Below are positions 28,001-37,161 of a stretch of DNA of 44,667 bases, piece after piece. Below the pieces are notes generated by a model. It worked only from the letters and a program-made list of their open reading frames with translations. It made no database searches and was not told where the DNA came from. Every line of letters begins with the position of its first letter. The first letter of the stretch is position 1. This DNA is from a virus, in IMG/VR virus record IMGVR_UViG_3300042564_002111, positions 1 through 44,667 of that record; one strand, given 5' to 3'. Position numbers and translations under genes: made by a program.

Positions 28001-31000
28001 AGTTCTGGTTCTTATGCTAACGGCGCTTTTGTTGCAGCCAACACATCTGACCAGAAGGCATCTTCGGCTGGTGATTATGCTAACTCTGCATATCTACAGG
28101 CTAATACTGCAAATACTAATGCGGCTACGGCAGATCAGAAGGCAGTAACTTCGGGTGTGTTTGCTAATGGTGCATACACTCAAGCGAATACGGCCAATAC
28201 TACTGCAACTTCTGCTGGCATATATGCTAACGCTGCCTTTACAGCTGCTAATAATGCAGTCGATACATGGGTTCGCAACGCTGCCAATTCAGCAAGTTCA
28301 TATGCTAACTCTGCCTTTGTTGCAGCAAACACTGCAAATATAAATTCTGCTTCGGCTGGTTCATATGCGAATTCTGCTTACACACAAGCAAATACTGGAA
28401 CAACTCTAGCTCAATCATCTTACGACTTGGCTAATTCATTATCTGGCGGTACTTCTACAGATGGTTTTGCTAGAAATGTTGCTAATGCTGCAAGTTCTTA
28501 TGCTAATAGTGCTTTTGCTGCAGCTAATACTGCCGATCAGAAAGCAGTAACGAGTGGTTTATACGCCAACTCTGCATACACTCAAGCCAACACGGCCTCA
28601 ACTGATGCTGGTTCAGCCAGTTCATATGCTAACTCAGCATTTACTTCTGCTAACACCGCAGACCAGAGAGCAGTCACATCCGGTTCATATGCTAACTCTG
28701 CATACACTCAGGCTAATACGGCTGAACAAAAAAGTGTCTCTGCAGGCTCTTATGCTAACTCTGCATATGCGTTAGCCAATACAAACACACTAAGTGCAGC
28801 TGCAGCTTTTAATACTGCAAACACTAAGTTTAATTCTACTGGTGGTACAATCTCAGGTGATGTAACTGTTACTGGCAATTTGGTTGTTTCTGGTAATGTA
28901 TTCAGTGTTGAGGCTACAAATCTAAGCGTTGAAGATAACATGATTTATCTGAATGCTAACAATACTGTTGCTAATCCAGATTTAGGTTTTGCAGGTAATT
29001 ATAATGATGGAACATATCACCACGCTGGTTTATTCCGTGACGCATCAGATGGTACATGGAAGTTTTTCTATAACTATGAACCAGAACCAGATGCATCGCC
29101 GTACATTGATACAACACATTCTTCATTTAGAATTGCCAATTTAACAGCTAATTTAATCACTGACATTGCTGTAATTCGTGGTTATGATCCAATCAATTAT
29201 ACGAATACAGCATATGCTCATGCCAATGCGGCGTTTGCTTTTGCCAACACAGTGTCAAGTGGTACTGCGGTTGATTCTTGGGTGCGGGACGCTGCAAATG
29301 CGGCTTCTAGTTATTCAAACAGCGCATACTTGGCAGCTAACACAGCAGACCAAAAAGGTGTAAGTGCTGGTGTATATGCCAATGCCGCTTATGCTCAATC
29401 TAATACTGTTGCAACAAATGTTTCTTCTGCCAGTTCATATGCCAATGGTGCTTTTGTCGCGGCTAACACAGCTGACCAACGAGCAGTAACTTCTGGTGTA
29501 TATGCTAACACAGCGTTTGATATTGCTAACTCAGCATCTTCATATGCCAATGGTTCTTTTGTGGCGGCTAACACAGCTGACCAACGAGCAGTAACTTCTG
29601 GTGTTTACGCTAACGCCGCTTACACACAAGCTAACTCTAATTTTACAAGTGCTGTCACTAAACTGTCAATTACATCTCCTGGCATGTACTATAGTGTTGA
29701 CCAATATTCAGGAAACAATCCTGCGATATATGTGTCTGCCGGTGAAACAATAGCATTCTTTTTAGATAATGTAACTGGTCATCCGTTCATGTTGCGTGAA
29801 TCAGCTGGCGGCACCAATTACAATACAGGTTTAACACACGTTAGTCCTAGTGGTGTAGTATCAACAGGTTCTAGCGCACAAGCTCAAATAAACGGCACCA
29901 TCTATTGGAAAGTTCCATTTGATCTGGTTGGTTTAACTTATGTGTATCAATGTCAAGTACACTCAGGTATGGTTGGCAACATTGTTATTCAACAACCTGT
30001 TTCTTTTGTTGCATCGAATACCGCATTAGCTTTAACTCAAGCCAATGCGGCCTTTGCAGCTGCTAACAATGCAGTAGATACATGGGTTCGTTCAGCTGCT
30101 AACTCAGCAAGTTCATATGCTAATGGTGCTTTTGTTGCAGCTAATACTGCTGACCAAAAAGCAATAACAAGTGGTTCATATGCCAACTCCGCATACACTC
30201 AGGCTAATACTGCAATCACCAATGCGGCTACTGCTGACCAACGTGCAGTAACTTCTGGTGATTATGCCAACTCTGCATATGCATTAGCAAATACAACTAA
30301 CTTAACTGCAACAAGTGCCGGCGTATATGCTAATGCAGCCTTTACAGCTGCTAACAATGCAGTAGATACATGGGTTCGCAACGCTGCCAATTCAGCTTCT
30401 AGTTATGCTAATAGTTCTTTTGCAGTTGCAAATACTGCAAATGTAAATTCTGTTTCTGCTGGTTCATATGCTAACTCTGCTTTTGCTGTAGCTAATACAT
30501 CAGACCAGAAAGCTGTAACATCCGGTGTTTACGCAAATGCATCATTTACATTAGCAAACACATCAAACTTAACCGCAACAAGTGCTGGTGTATATGCTAA
30601 CGCAGCCTTCGCAGCTGCCAACTCTGCCGGTTCATATGCTAACAGTTCATTCATTGTAGCAAATACTGCAAATATAAATTCTGTTTCAGCTGGTTCGTAT
30701 GCCAACTCCGCATACATTCAAGCAAATACTGGAACAATTTTAGCACAAGCATCTTACGACTTGGCTAATTCATTATCTGGTGGTACTTCTACGGATGGTT
30801 TTGCTAGAAATGCTGCCAACTCCGCTGGTTCGTATGCCAACTCTGCATATCTACAGGCTAATACCGCAAACACAACTGCAACAAGCGCTGGTGTTTATGC
30901 CAATGCAGCCTTTGTATCTGCTAATGCTTCAATCAACTTCATTGCAATTGGTACTGCAAACTCTGCAGCTTCATATGCAAATTCAAGTTATACACAAGCA

Positions 31001-33844
31001 AACACTGCTACTATAAATGCAGCTACTGCTGACCAACGTGCCGTAACATCTGGTGCTTATGCTAATTCAGCATATTTACACGCCAACGCAGCATTTGCAA
31101 TCGCCAACACAGGTGGCGGTGGTACTACTGACACATTTGCTAGAAATCAGGCGAATGCATCTTACAATCATGCTAATGCAGCTTTTGCAATTGCTAACAC
31201 TGGCGGTGGTGCTACAACTGACACATTTGCAAGAACTCAAGCTAATGCCGCATTTAATGCCGCAAATAACGCTTCTGGTGGTGCATTCAACTTAAGTGTT
31301 GCATTAGATTCTTTTGTTTCTGATGGAAGTAATACAACATTTACTTTATCAACAACACCAATAAATGAGAACTACACATTAATTACATTGAATGGTGTAA
31401 CGCAGCATAAGTCTGCATATACATTAACTGGCAATGTAATTACTTTTTCAGAAGCAGCTCCTGTAGGTTTGCCAATTGATGTAGTAACTTATTATGGCAC
31501 TAACGATGCTTCTGGTTCATATGCCAACTCAGCATACTTGGCCGCAAATTCCGCTGGTGTATACGCTAACGCCTCTTTCATTCAAGCAAATACTGCTGAC
31601 CAGAAAGCAACAAGTGCTGGCGTATATGCTAATGCAGCCTTTGCAGCTGCCAACAACTCAACAGATACTTGGGTTCGTTCAGCTGCAAACTCAGCAAGTG
31701 ATTATGCTAACAGTGCATTCATTACTGCCAACACAGCCAACTTAACTGCAATTTCTGCTGGTGTATATGCTAATGCAGCCTTTGCAGCTGCCAATAATGC
31801 AGTCGATACATGGGTTCGTAATGCGGCAAACAGTGCTTCGTCATATGCTAATGGTGCATTTGGTGTCGCTAACTCCGCTAGTTCTTATGCTAACGGTTCA
31901 TTTGTTCAGGCTAACACTGCTACTACGAATGCAGCTACTGCTGACCAGCGTGCCGTAACATCTGGTGATTATGCCAACTCAGCATACATTCACGCCAATT
32001 CATCTTATGCATTTGCAAACACTATTGCATCAGGTTCTGCGATTGACTCATGGGTTCGTTTGGCTTCTAATGCCGCGAGTTCATATGCTAACTCTGCTTA
32101 TGCCGCAGCCAATGTTGCAGATCAAAGAGCTGTCACATCAGGTTCTTATGCCAACTCCGCTTTCGTTGCAGCCAATACGGCCGATCAACGTGCAGTAACA
32201 TCTGGTGTATACGCTAATGCAGCATACACATTAGCTAACGCCAAGTTCTCCACATCTGGTGGTACAATCTCTGGTGATGTTAATGTTACAGGTAACTTGA
32301 CCATCACTGGTCAAACAACATACGCCAACACAACAACGGTACTTTTAGGTGATAACATTATCACCTTGAACGCCGACATTCCGGTGGCAACTGCACCGAC
32401 AGAGAATGCCGGCATTGAAGTGGCGCGTGGAAGTTCCACGAACACATCTATACTCTGGAACGAAACCACAGACAAGTGGACATTCACAAATGATGGTACC
32501 AACTACAGTAACATAGGTTCAGCAGATTCTGAGTCCTACGCCAATTCCGCATATCTTGCCGCAAACACTGCCGACCAACGTGCGGTAACTTCAGGCACAT
32601 TCGCTAATGCCGCATTTGGTGCCGCCAACTCCGCGTCTTCATATGCCAACGGTGCCTTCTTGTTTGCCAATACGGCCGATCAGAAAGCAGTAACAAGTGG
32701 CTCTTATGCTAATGCTGCATTCGGTATTGCCAATTCTGGATCCTCGTATGCCAACGGTGCTTTCACGGCAGCAAACAATAAACTGTCCACTTCTGGTGGT
32801 ACAATTACTGGTGACTTAACAATTAATGGCAACATCACAGTTTCTGGATGCACTGCAACCTTAACTGTTGAAACCTTAAGAGTACACGATTCTATTATCG
32901 ATGTTGCATGGGATGTAACTGGTGTACCTGCACTTGATGCTGGTGTTCGCGTTGTTCGCGGTGATTCTAATCCTGTACTGTTGAAGTGGAACGAATCAAT
33001 CGACAAGTGGACATTCACCAATGATGGCACAAATTATTCAAACATTGGTTCATCGGCCGCAGAAGATTATGCCAACACAGCATTTGCAACTGCCAATGCG
33101 TCTGCCAACTTCATAACAATTGGTACTGCAAACTCTGCAAGTGTTTATGCTAATGCCGCCTATTTACATGCCAATGCAGCCTTTGCGGCTGCTAATACTG
33201 GTGGCGGTGGTGGTACAACAGACACATTTGCTAGAAATCAAGCCAATGCGGCATTCACACAAGCAAATACTTCTATATCACTAAATGTTGCCGTTGATAG
33301 TTTCACTGGTGATGGTTCAAACACAGAATTTACATTAAGTGTAACTCCGTTCAACAAAAACTTCACTACCGTTACACTAGATGGTATTTCACAACACAAA
33401 TCTGCATACAATGTCAGTAGCAACATATTAACATTCTCTGGCGCACCTGATACTGGTGTTGCAATTGATGTTTCTGTTTTCTATGGTGGTTCTCAAGGTT
33501 CTGGACAATATCAGACCAGAAACTACACTGGTGACGGTACAACTGTAAACTACACAGTCTCCGCAAGAACAACTGCAAATAGTGTCATGGTAATGGAAAA
33601 CGGTATCGTACAAACACCAATCACCGACTATACATTGACTGGAACAACTCTAACATTTGTAATTGCACCGACAACTGGCACAAAGATTCAGATTAGAGAA
33701 ATGTCTTATGGCAGTGATGATGCAACTGCCGCTTCGTCATATGCCAACTCAGCATACATACAAGCTAACTCTGCATTTAGTACTGCAAACACAAAAGCAT
33801 CAACTGGTAAAGCTATAGCAATGGCAATAGTATTTGGATTCTAA
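25064..33844 (+). CDS. Giant repeat tail fibre 2 with cupredoxin-like domain (2926 aa)
   Basis: The largest gene in the window, starting 4 bases after the preceding gene. Most of it is ANSAY/ADQRAVTSG repeats. Embedded domains in order: GGTIS-type modules at ~25367-25641, ~26942-27216, ~28826-29206 (shared copy 2), ~32243-32520 and ~32779-33052; adhesin-like beta modules (GDGSTLTF, SDGSNTTF, GDGSNTEF, GDGTTVNY) at ~26201-26400, ~31286-31506, ~33274-33489 and ~33509-33711; and a cupredoxin-like domain at ~29656-30000 (residues ~1531-1645). Unlike fibre 1 it lacks the Mtd-N-type start and begins almost at once with the repeats. The C-terminus ends ...GKAIAMAIVFGF, close to fibre 1. Probably a second long trimeric fibre carrying several binding domains. 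Confidence 0.88.
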   Translation: MTINYLGDQAKSQAKRVSNTANSAFVAANTADQKAVSAGVYANSAYAFANTIAGGSAAGAYLHANSSYIHANAGFNQANTATQFAQAAGAYANASYSLANTKFASAGGTISGDVIVSGNLTISGATTTVTSEIVKIADNTIDLNSNFESGTPTENSGIRVIRGDELPVQFRWNESADNWEFTNDGTNFRYIASLSAESYANGAFGAANSASSYSNGAFLAANTADQKAVSAGSYANSAYAQGNTSFIHANAAYNLANTLVSSAIDLYARPHANAAYIQANTNATNITITGSYANSAYTQANTATTNAAQADQRAVTSGAYANAAFDVANSASSYANGAFVQANTGIVNSAAASSYANSAFLHANASYQLANTIGGAIRGTFTARSYVGDGSTLTFAVSNTASESSIIVSEDGVLQAPFSDYTVLGTTLTFNQAPGSNVNIQIRELSVADTAANDNVARALITTIGTQVNSAYDAANTADQKAVSAGVYANAAYALANTLVTSSVDTFARSQANAAFDAANTAALNALSAGSYANSGYTTANTAAVNALSAGSYANASFITANTAAVNALSAGSYANAAFAAANTADQKAVTSGVYANAALLAANTADAKSVIASSYANSAFTTANSKLSSSGGTISGDLNVTGNLTVSGQITTINTEVIALADNTIDLNSNFATGTPTEDAGIRVIRGDSTPTQLRWNETSDKWEFTNDGSSYSNIGSAAAESYANSAYALANTIASGSAAGAYLHANAAYAQANTSSLYALSAGDYANSAYIQANSGYVAANSASSYANSAFTEANSAYGQANTATTNASSASSYANSAYLQANTANTNAATADQKAVTSGVFANGAYGFANSASSYANGAFLAANTADQRAVTSGVFANAAFGVANTADQKAVTSGVYANSAYEQANTANQTATSAGVYANVAFTSANNASNYANSAYSTANTALVNAGTADQKAVTSGVYANSAYDQANTANTIATSSGSYANGAFVAANTSDQKASSAGDYANSAYLQANTANTNAATADQKAVTSGVFANGAYTQANTANTTATSAGIYANAAFTAANNAVDTWVRNAANSASSYANSAFVAANTANINSASAGSYANSAYTQANTGTTLAQSSYDLANSLSGGTSTDGFARNVANAASSYANSAFAAANTADQKAVTSGLYANSAYTQANTASTDAGSASSYANSAFTSANTADQRAVTSGSYANSAYTQANTAEQKSVSAGSYANSAYALANTNTLSAAAAFNTANTKFNSTGGTISGDVTVTGNLVVSGNVFSVEATNLSVEDNMIYLNANNTVANPDLGFAGNYNDGTYHHAGLFRDASDGTWKFFYNYEPEPDASPYIDTTHSSFRIANLTANLITDIAVIRGYDPINYTNTAYAHANAAFAFANTVSSGTAVDSWVRDAANAASSYSNSAYLAANTADQKGVSAGVYANAAYAQSNTVATNVSSASSYANGAFVAANTADQRAVTSGVYANTAFDIANSASSYANGSFVAANTADQRAVTSGVYANAAYTQANSNFTSAVTKLSITSPGMYYSVDQYSGNNPAIYVSAGETIAFFLDNVTGHPFMLRESAGGTNYNTGLTHVSPSGVVSTGSSAQAQINGTIYWKVPFDLVGLTYVYQCQVHSGMVGNIVIQQPVSFVASNTALALTQANAAFAAANNAVDTWVRSAANSASSYANGAFVAANTADQKAITSGSYANSAYTQANTAITNAATADQRAVTSGDYANSAYALANTTNLTATSAGVYANAAFTAANNAVDTWVRNAANSASSYANSSFAVANTANVNSVSAGSYANSAFAVANTSDQKAVTSGVYANASFTLANTSNLTATSAGVYANAAFAAANSAGSYANSSFIVANTANINSVSAGSYANSAYIQANTGTILAQASYDLANSLSGGTSTDGFARNAANSAGSYANSAYLQANTANTTATSAGVYANAAFVSANASINFIAIGTANSAASYANSSYTQANTATINAATADQRAVTSGAYANSAYLHANAAFAIANTGGGGTTDTFARNQANASYNHANAAFAIANTGGGATTDTFARTQANAAFNAANNASGGAFNLSVALDSFVSDGSNTTFTLSTTPINENYTLITLNGVTQHKSAYTLTGNVITFSEAAPVGLPIDVVTYYGTNDASGSYANSAYLAANSAGVYANASFIQANTADQKATSAGVYANAAFAAANNSTDTWVRSAANSASDYANSAFITANTANLTAISAGVYANAAFAAANNAVDTWVRNAANSASSYANGAFGVANSASSYANGSFVQANTATTNAATADQRAVTSGDYANSAYIHANSSYAFANTIASGSAIDSWVRLASNAASSYANSAYAAANVADQRAVTSGSYANSAFVAANTADQRAVTSGVYANAAYTLANAKFSTSGGTISGDVNVTGNLTITGQTTYANTTTVLLGDNIITLNADIPVATAPTENAGIEVARGSSTNTSILWNETTDKWTFTNDGTNYSNIGSADSESYANSAYLAANTADQRAVTSGTFANAAFGAANSASSYANGAFLFANTADQKAVTSGSYANAAFGIANSGSSYANGAFTAANNKLSTSGGTITGDLTINGNITVSGCTATLTVETLRVHDSIIDVAWDVTGVPALDAGVRVVRGDSNPVLLKWNESIDKWTFTNDGTNYSNIGSSAAEDYANTAFATANASANFITIGTANSASVYANAAYLHANAAFAAANTGGGGGTTDTFARNQANAAFTQANTSISLNVAVDSFTGDGSNTEFTLSVTPFNKNFTTVTLDGISQHKSAYNVSSNILTFSGAPDTGVAIDVSVFYGGSQGSGQYQTRNYTGDGTTVNYTVSARTTANSVMVMENGIVQTPITDYTLTGTTLTFVIAPTTGTKIQIREMSYGSDDATAASSYANSAYIQANSAFSTANTKASTGKAIAMAIVFGF
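28826..29206 (+). repeat. Shared fibre module, copy 2 of 3
   Basis: A near-identical protein copy of the ~125-residue module at 23188-23570, with small changes (FFYNYEPEPDASPYI, HHAGLFRD, IRGYDPI). It is evidence of module exchange between fibre genes. Confidence 0.85.
29656..30000 (+). other. Cupredoxin-like domain inside giant fibre 2
   Basis: A ~115-residue domain within giant fibre 2 with the look of a blue-copper (plastocyanin-type) fold: IYVSAGETIAFFLDN, then GHPFMLRE with His1573, a Gly-rich loop, YWKVPFDLVGLTYVYQC with Cys1630, then His1633 and Met1636 in the C-Q-V-H-S-G-M turn, ending IVIQQP. His, Cys, His and Met are the four type-1 copper ligands. In plastocyanin the last three are spaced Cys-x2-His-x4-Met, here Cys-x2-His-x2-Met, so the Cys and His match and the Met is two residues closer. 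Copper binding is inferred from sequence only. Confidence 0.7.
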
Positions 33845-33853
33845 GGAAATAAA

Positions 33854-34213
33854 ATGGCAAACCCAAACATAGTAGCGGTAACAACAATTAACGGAAACAC
33901 AACAGTTCAGTCAATCACCACAGCTGCAACTGCGATTGTTGAGAATGGTTCCAGTAGTGGTAAAGTATATAAGATTAACTGTTTAATTATTGCAAACATT
34001 GATGGTGTTAATGCATCGGACATTACTGTTGACTTATATAGAAACTCAACAGCATTTAAAATTGTTAATACTGTTTCTGTTGCCGCTGACAGTTCATTCA
34101 CTGCAATTGACAAAACATTGTCTCTGTACCTAATGGAGGGTGATGCACTACGTTTGACCGCTGGCAATAACAGCAGACTTCAAGGCGTATGTTCATTTGA
34201 GGAGATTTCTTAA
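33854..34213 (+). CDS. Small beta protein paired with giant fibres (type B)
   Basis: A 119-aa protein with AAGGA upstream, directly after giant fibre 2. It is the counterpart of the 108-aa protein at 24734: same size class, same order of beta segments, and the same C-terminal (E)EIS ending. Its stop overlaps the next start by one base (TAATG at 34211-34215), coupling it to the LamG adhesin. A fibre-cap or adaptor role is inferred. Each giant fibre gene is thus followed by one small protein of this family. Confidence 0.75.
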   Translation: MANPNIVAVTTINGNTTVQSITTAATAIVENGSSSGKVYKINCLIIANIDGVNASDITVDLYRNSTAFKIVNTVSVAADSSFTAIDKTLSLYLMEGDALRLTAGNNSRLQGVCSFEEIS

Positions 34214-37149
34214 TGTTTAATGGCGGTGTTCGTGGTAAAAGAGCAAAAGACGGTGTTGGTTTTTTATCAACAGCTGAACAATTTAACCAAAAAAGTTTTC
34301 TTGTTCCAACAGTAACTTCATTTTCGGTTACTGATGTTTCTTATGTTCCACTAGATGACACGGCCGTTGATACTGCAGGTGGTCAAACGATTGTTATTAA
34401 TGGTTCAGGTTTTGCTTCAGGTGCCACGATTCAAGTTGGTGCCACAACGATTGCTTCAGTAACATTTGTTGACCAAAGCAGATTGGCATTTACAGCACCA
34501 GCACTCAGTTCTGGCAGTTATACAATCTATGTCACAAACAATAATGGTGGTACAGGTATTTTAGTATCTGGTTTAGTTTATTCCGGACTACCAACATTCA
34601 CAACAACTGCAGGAACACTAGGCGCAGTCTACGAAACTGCAAACATCAATACTGCCATTGTTGCAACTGGTGATGCACCAATTACATATTCGGTGATATC
34701 AGGTACATTGCCGACTGGTGCAACACTAAATTCAAATGGTACAATCACCGGTAATGCGCCTGTCGATGGCTCAAGTACAACATATTCATTTACAATTCAA
34801 GCATCCGACGGACAATTACAGGAGTCAACACGTTCTTTCTCGCTAACTATTAATACCGATGTGTTGACTTGGGGTTTGGCTAACAATACAGTATATACAT
34901 TAGATGAAGCAGCAATGTCCAATGTGACTTTGACTGCAACAAGTTCGGCCAACGCAAACTCTGGTGTGACATTTGCAGCCAATACATTACCGACAGGTGT
35001 GTCTTTATCTGGTAATACAATATTTGGAACACCAACAGTTGAAGAAACAGTTTATTCTGAATTGACTGCTACTGCTACACAAACAGGAAGAACTGCGACT
35101 CGTTTTGTGTCTTGGACGGTTTCAGTATCCGAACCTTTCTTCAAATACGTGTCGTTGTTGCTAAAAGGTAATGGCACCAACGGCGCACAGAATAATACAT
35201 TTTTAGATGGTAGTACAAACAACTTTGCTATCACACGTAATGGTAATACTACTCAAGGTACATTTAGTCCATATGGTAGTAACTGGAGTAATTACTTTGA
35301 TGGTACTGGAGATTCCTTGACCGGAAATATGGCACAAATTATTAATTTTGGAACAAACGACTTCACTGTTGAGTTTTGGGTCAATTTTTCTAACGCGGCC
35401 GACACGGTATTTTATATCTTCGATGGTCGAGATTCTTCAACTCCCTCGGCATGGGCATTATATAGATCAGCAGGTGGCGCTTTGTCATGGTACAACGGCA
35501 CATCAAACTACTCAGCTTCATTGACTGATACAAACGTATGGACTCATGTGGCCTGGAGCAGAAGTGGAACTTCATTGCGTACATTTATCAATGGTGCTTT
35601 GACCAACACATTCACTGACACCACCTCATATACAGCAGTTCCGGCAACATCAACTATTGGATCCAGATTCAATGGAGTTGAATATATCAATGGTTATATT
35701 TCTAATTTTCGTATTGTAAAAGGCACCGCGGTGTATACTAGTGCATTTACTCCAAGCACTACGCCACTAACGGCAATAGCAAACACAAGTTTATTAACCT
35801 GTCAATCTAATCGTTTTATAGATAACAGTACAAACAACCTCACTATTACTAGGAACGGAGATGTTTCTGTACAACGTTTCAGTCCATTCAGTCCTACTGC
35901 TGAATACAGTACCAGCACAATCGGTGGGTCAGCATACTTTGATGGTACTGGGGATTACTTGTCTTACGCACAATCTGGATCAACATATCCTAGTCAAGTA
36001 TCTTTTTTAAATGGTTCAACAGGTACAGGAACTATTGAATTCTGGGTTTATCAAAATTCTAGTAGTCAGGGTGTTAACACATATGATTATCCACCGGTAA
36101 TTGCTGTTGGTAGTACTTATTTTAGTACAGGAATTACAACAGGTAATAAAGTAAGAGTTTATTGGTATATAGGTTCACCTACTTATTTTGACTCAACAGG
36201 AACTGTACCGTTTAGATCATGGGCACATGTAGCCATTGTTAGAAACGGAGCCACTATAACTATATACATAAACGGTGTATCTTCAGGGTCAACCGCATAC
36301 ACCGGTTGGTCTTGGGCAGCTACCGCCGACGGCTCTAATTTATATATAGGTTATACTAACCCCGGCGCCAATACGGTATATCTTACTGGATATGTAAGTG
36401 ATTTAAGGATTGTCAATGGCACTGCAAATTATACATCAAATTTTACACCGGCGACCACACCATTAACCTCAATCACAAATACACGATTGCTACTTAACAT
36501 GACCAACGCTGGTATTATTGATAACGCAATGATAAACAATTTAGAAACAGTTGGCAACACACAAATCTCCACAACGCAAAGTAAGTTTGGCGGAAGTAGT
36601 ATGCGTTTTGATGGTAGTGGAGATGGAATATTAATACCATACACTTCACTTCATCACTTGTCTGGAGATTTTACGATTGAGTTTTGGGTTTATTGGAATG
36701 GAGCCGCAGGAACTCATATGTTGATTAATAAAGGTGGTGGTGTTGGTATTGGATATGCGAGTTATGAAATTTACATTGACGGCACAACAGATAATGCTAG
36801 ATTTGCTGGAAGTTCCACGAACACAGGATATAACCTTGGTGGAGAATCTGCTACAGGTAACATGGGTATAGTGCCGACAAATACATGGACACATATAGCA
36901 TTGACTAGATCGGGTACTGCGTTTAGAGGTTTTGTAAATGGTGTTCAAGGATTTAGCCAAACATCATCCGTGATACCGTATGATACAAGTCCAAGAGGAT
37001 TACTAATTGGCTCTAGTTATGCCACCACGTGGGGTTCAACTCCTAACGGAACATTTAATGGTTACATAGACGATCTCCGCATCACCAAAGGTTATGCACG
37101 TTATACAAGTAACTTTACTCCACCAACCTCGACATTTAAAAACCGGTAA
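34213..37149 (+). CDS. Adhesin with IPT/TIG, Ig-like and three LamG domains
   Basis: A 978-aa protein. The N-terminal ~30 residues are basic (FNGGVRGKRAKDGVGF) and probably anchor it. Residues ~31-125 are an IPT/TIG-type Ig fold (VPTVTSFSVTDV ... GGQTIVINGSGF). Residues ~126-308 are two putative Ig domains of the He_PIG type (ITYSVISGTLPTGATLN, LPTGVSLSGNTIFGTP). Then come three concanavalin-A/LamG-like domains starting near residues ~310, ~527 and ~758, each with a (Y/R)FDG(T/S)GD motif, a (T/F)IEFWV or FTVEFWV strand, and a W-T/A-H-(V/I)-A motif. LamG domains typically bind glycans, so this is likely a host-surface adhesin. It overlaps the preceding small gene by one base and has no signal peptide, as expected for a virion protein. 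Confidence 0.85.
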   Translation: MFNGGVRGKRAKDGVGFLSTAEQFNQKSFLVPTVTSFSVTDVSYVPLDDTAVDTAGGQTIVINGSGFASGATIQVGATTIASVTFVDQSRLAFTAPALSSGSYTIYVTNNNGGTGILVSGLVYSGLPTFTTTAGTLGAVYETANINTAIVATGDAPITYSVISGTLPTGATLNSNGTITGNAPVDGSSTTYSFTIQASDGQLQESTRSFSLTINTDVLTWGLANNTVYTLDEAAMSNVTLTATSSANANSGVTFAANTLPTGVSLSGNTIFGTPTVEETVYSELTATATQTGRTATRFVSWTVSVSEPFFKYVSLLLKGNGTNGAQNNTFLDGSTNNFAITRNGNTTQGTFSPYGSNWSNYFDGTGDSLTGNMAQIINFGTNDFTVEFWVNFSNAADTVFYIFDGRDSSTPSAWALYRSAGGALSWYNGTSNYSASLTDTNVWTHVAWSRSGTSLRTFINGALTNTFTDTTSYTAVPATSTIGSRFNGVEYINGYISNFRIVKGTAVYTSAFTPSTTPLTAIANTSLLTCQSNRFIDNSTNNLTITRNGDVSVQRFSPFSPTAEYSTSTIGGSAYFDGTGDYLSYAQSGSTYPSQVSFLNGSTGTGTIEFWVYQNSSSQGVNTYDYPPVIAVGSTYFSTGITTGNKVRVYWYIGSPTYFDSTGTVPFRSWAHVAIVRNGATITIYINGVSSGSTAYTGWSWAATADGSNLYIGYTNPGANTVYLTGYVSDLRIVNGTANYTSNFTPATTPLTSITNTRLLLNMTNAGIIDNAMINNLETVGNTQISTTQSKFGGSSMRFDGSGDGILIPYTSLHHLSGDFTIEFWVYWNGAAGTHMLINKGGGVGIGYASYEIYIDGTTDNARFAGSSTNTGYNLGGESATGNMGIVPTNTWTHIALTRSGTAFRGFVNGVQGFSQTSSVIPYDTSPRGLLIGSSYATTWGSTPNGTFNGYIDDLRITKGYARYTSNFTPPTSTFKNR

Positions 37150-37157
37150 GATAAATA
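37150..37157 (+). promoter_or_regulatory. Late-promoter-like motif GATAAATA
   Basis: An NATAAATA octamer directly after the LamG adhesin stop (37147-37149) and 4 bases before the next ATG (37162). This is the same very tight geometry as at 1162. The leader would be nearly absent, so function is uncertain. Confidence 0.35.
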
Positions 37158-37161
37158 GTAC

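Larger units (their letters stand above)
25090..33830 (+). repeat. ANSAY/ADQRAVTSG repeat array, fibre 2
   Basis: The same Ala/Asn repeat family as in fibre 1. Breaks in the 7-residue spacing occur at inserts carrying Trp-Val-Arg (VDTWVR, IDSWVR) or Arg-Pro-His, where Ala-Asn pairs are 12 or 16-17 residues apart. Those inserts recur many times and may mark bends or knobs in the shaft. Confidence 0.8.
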
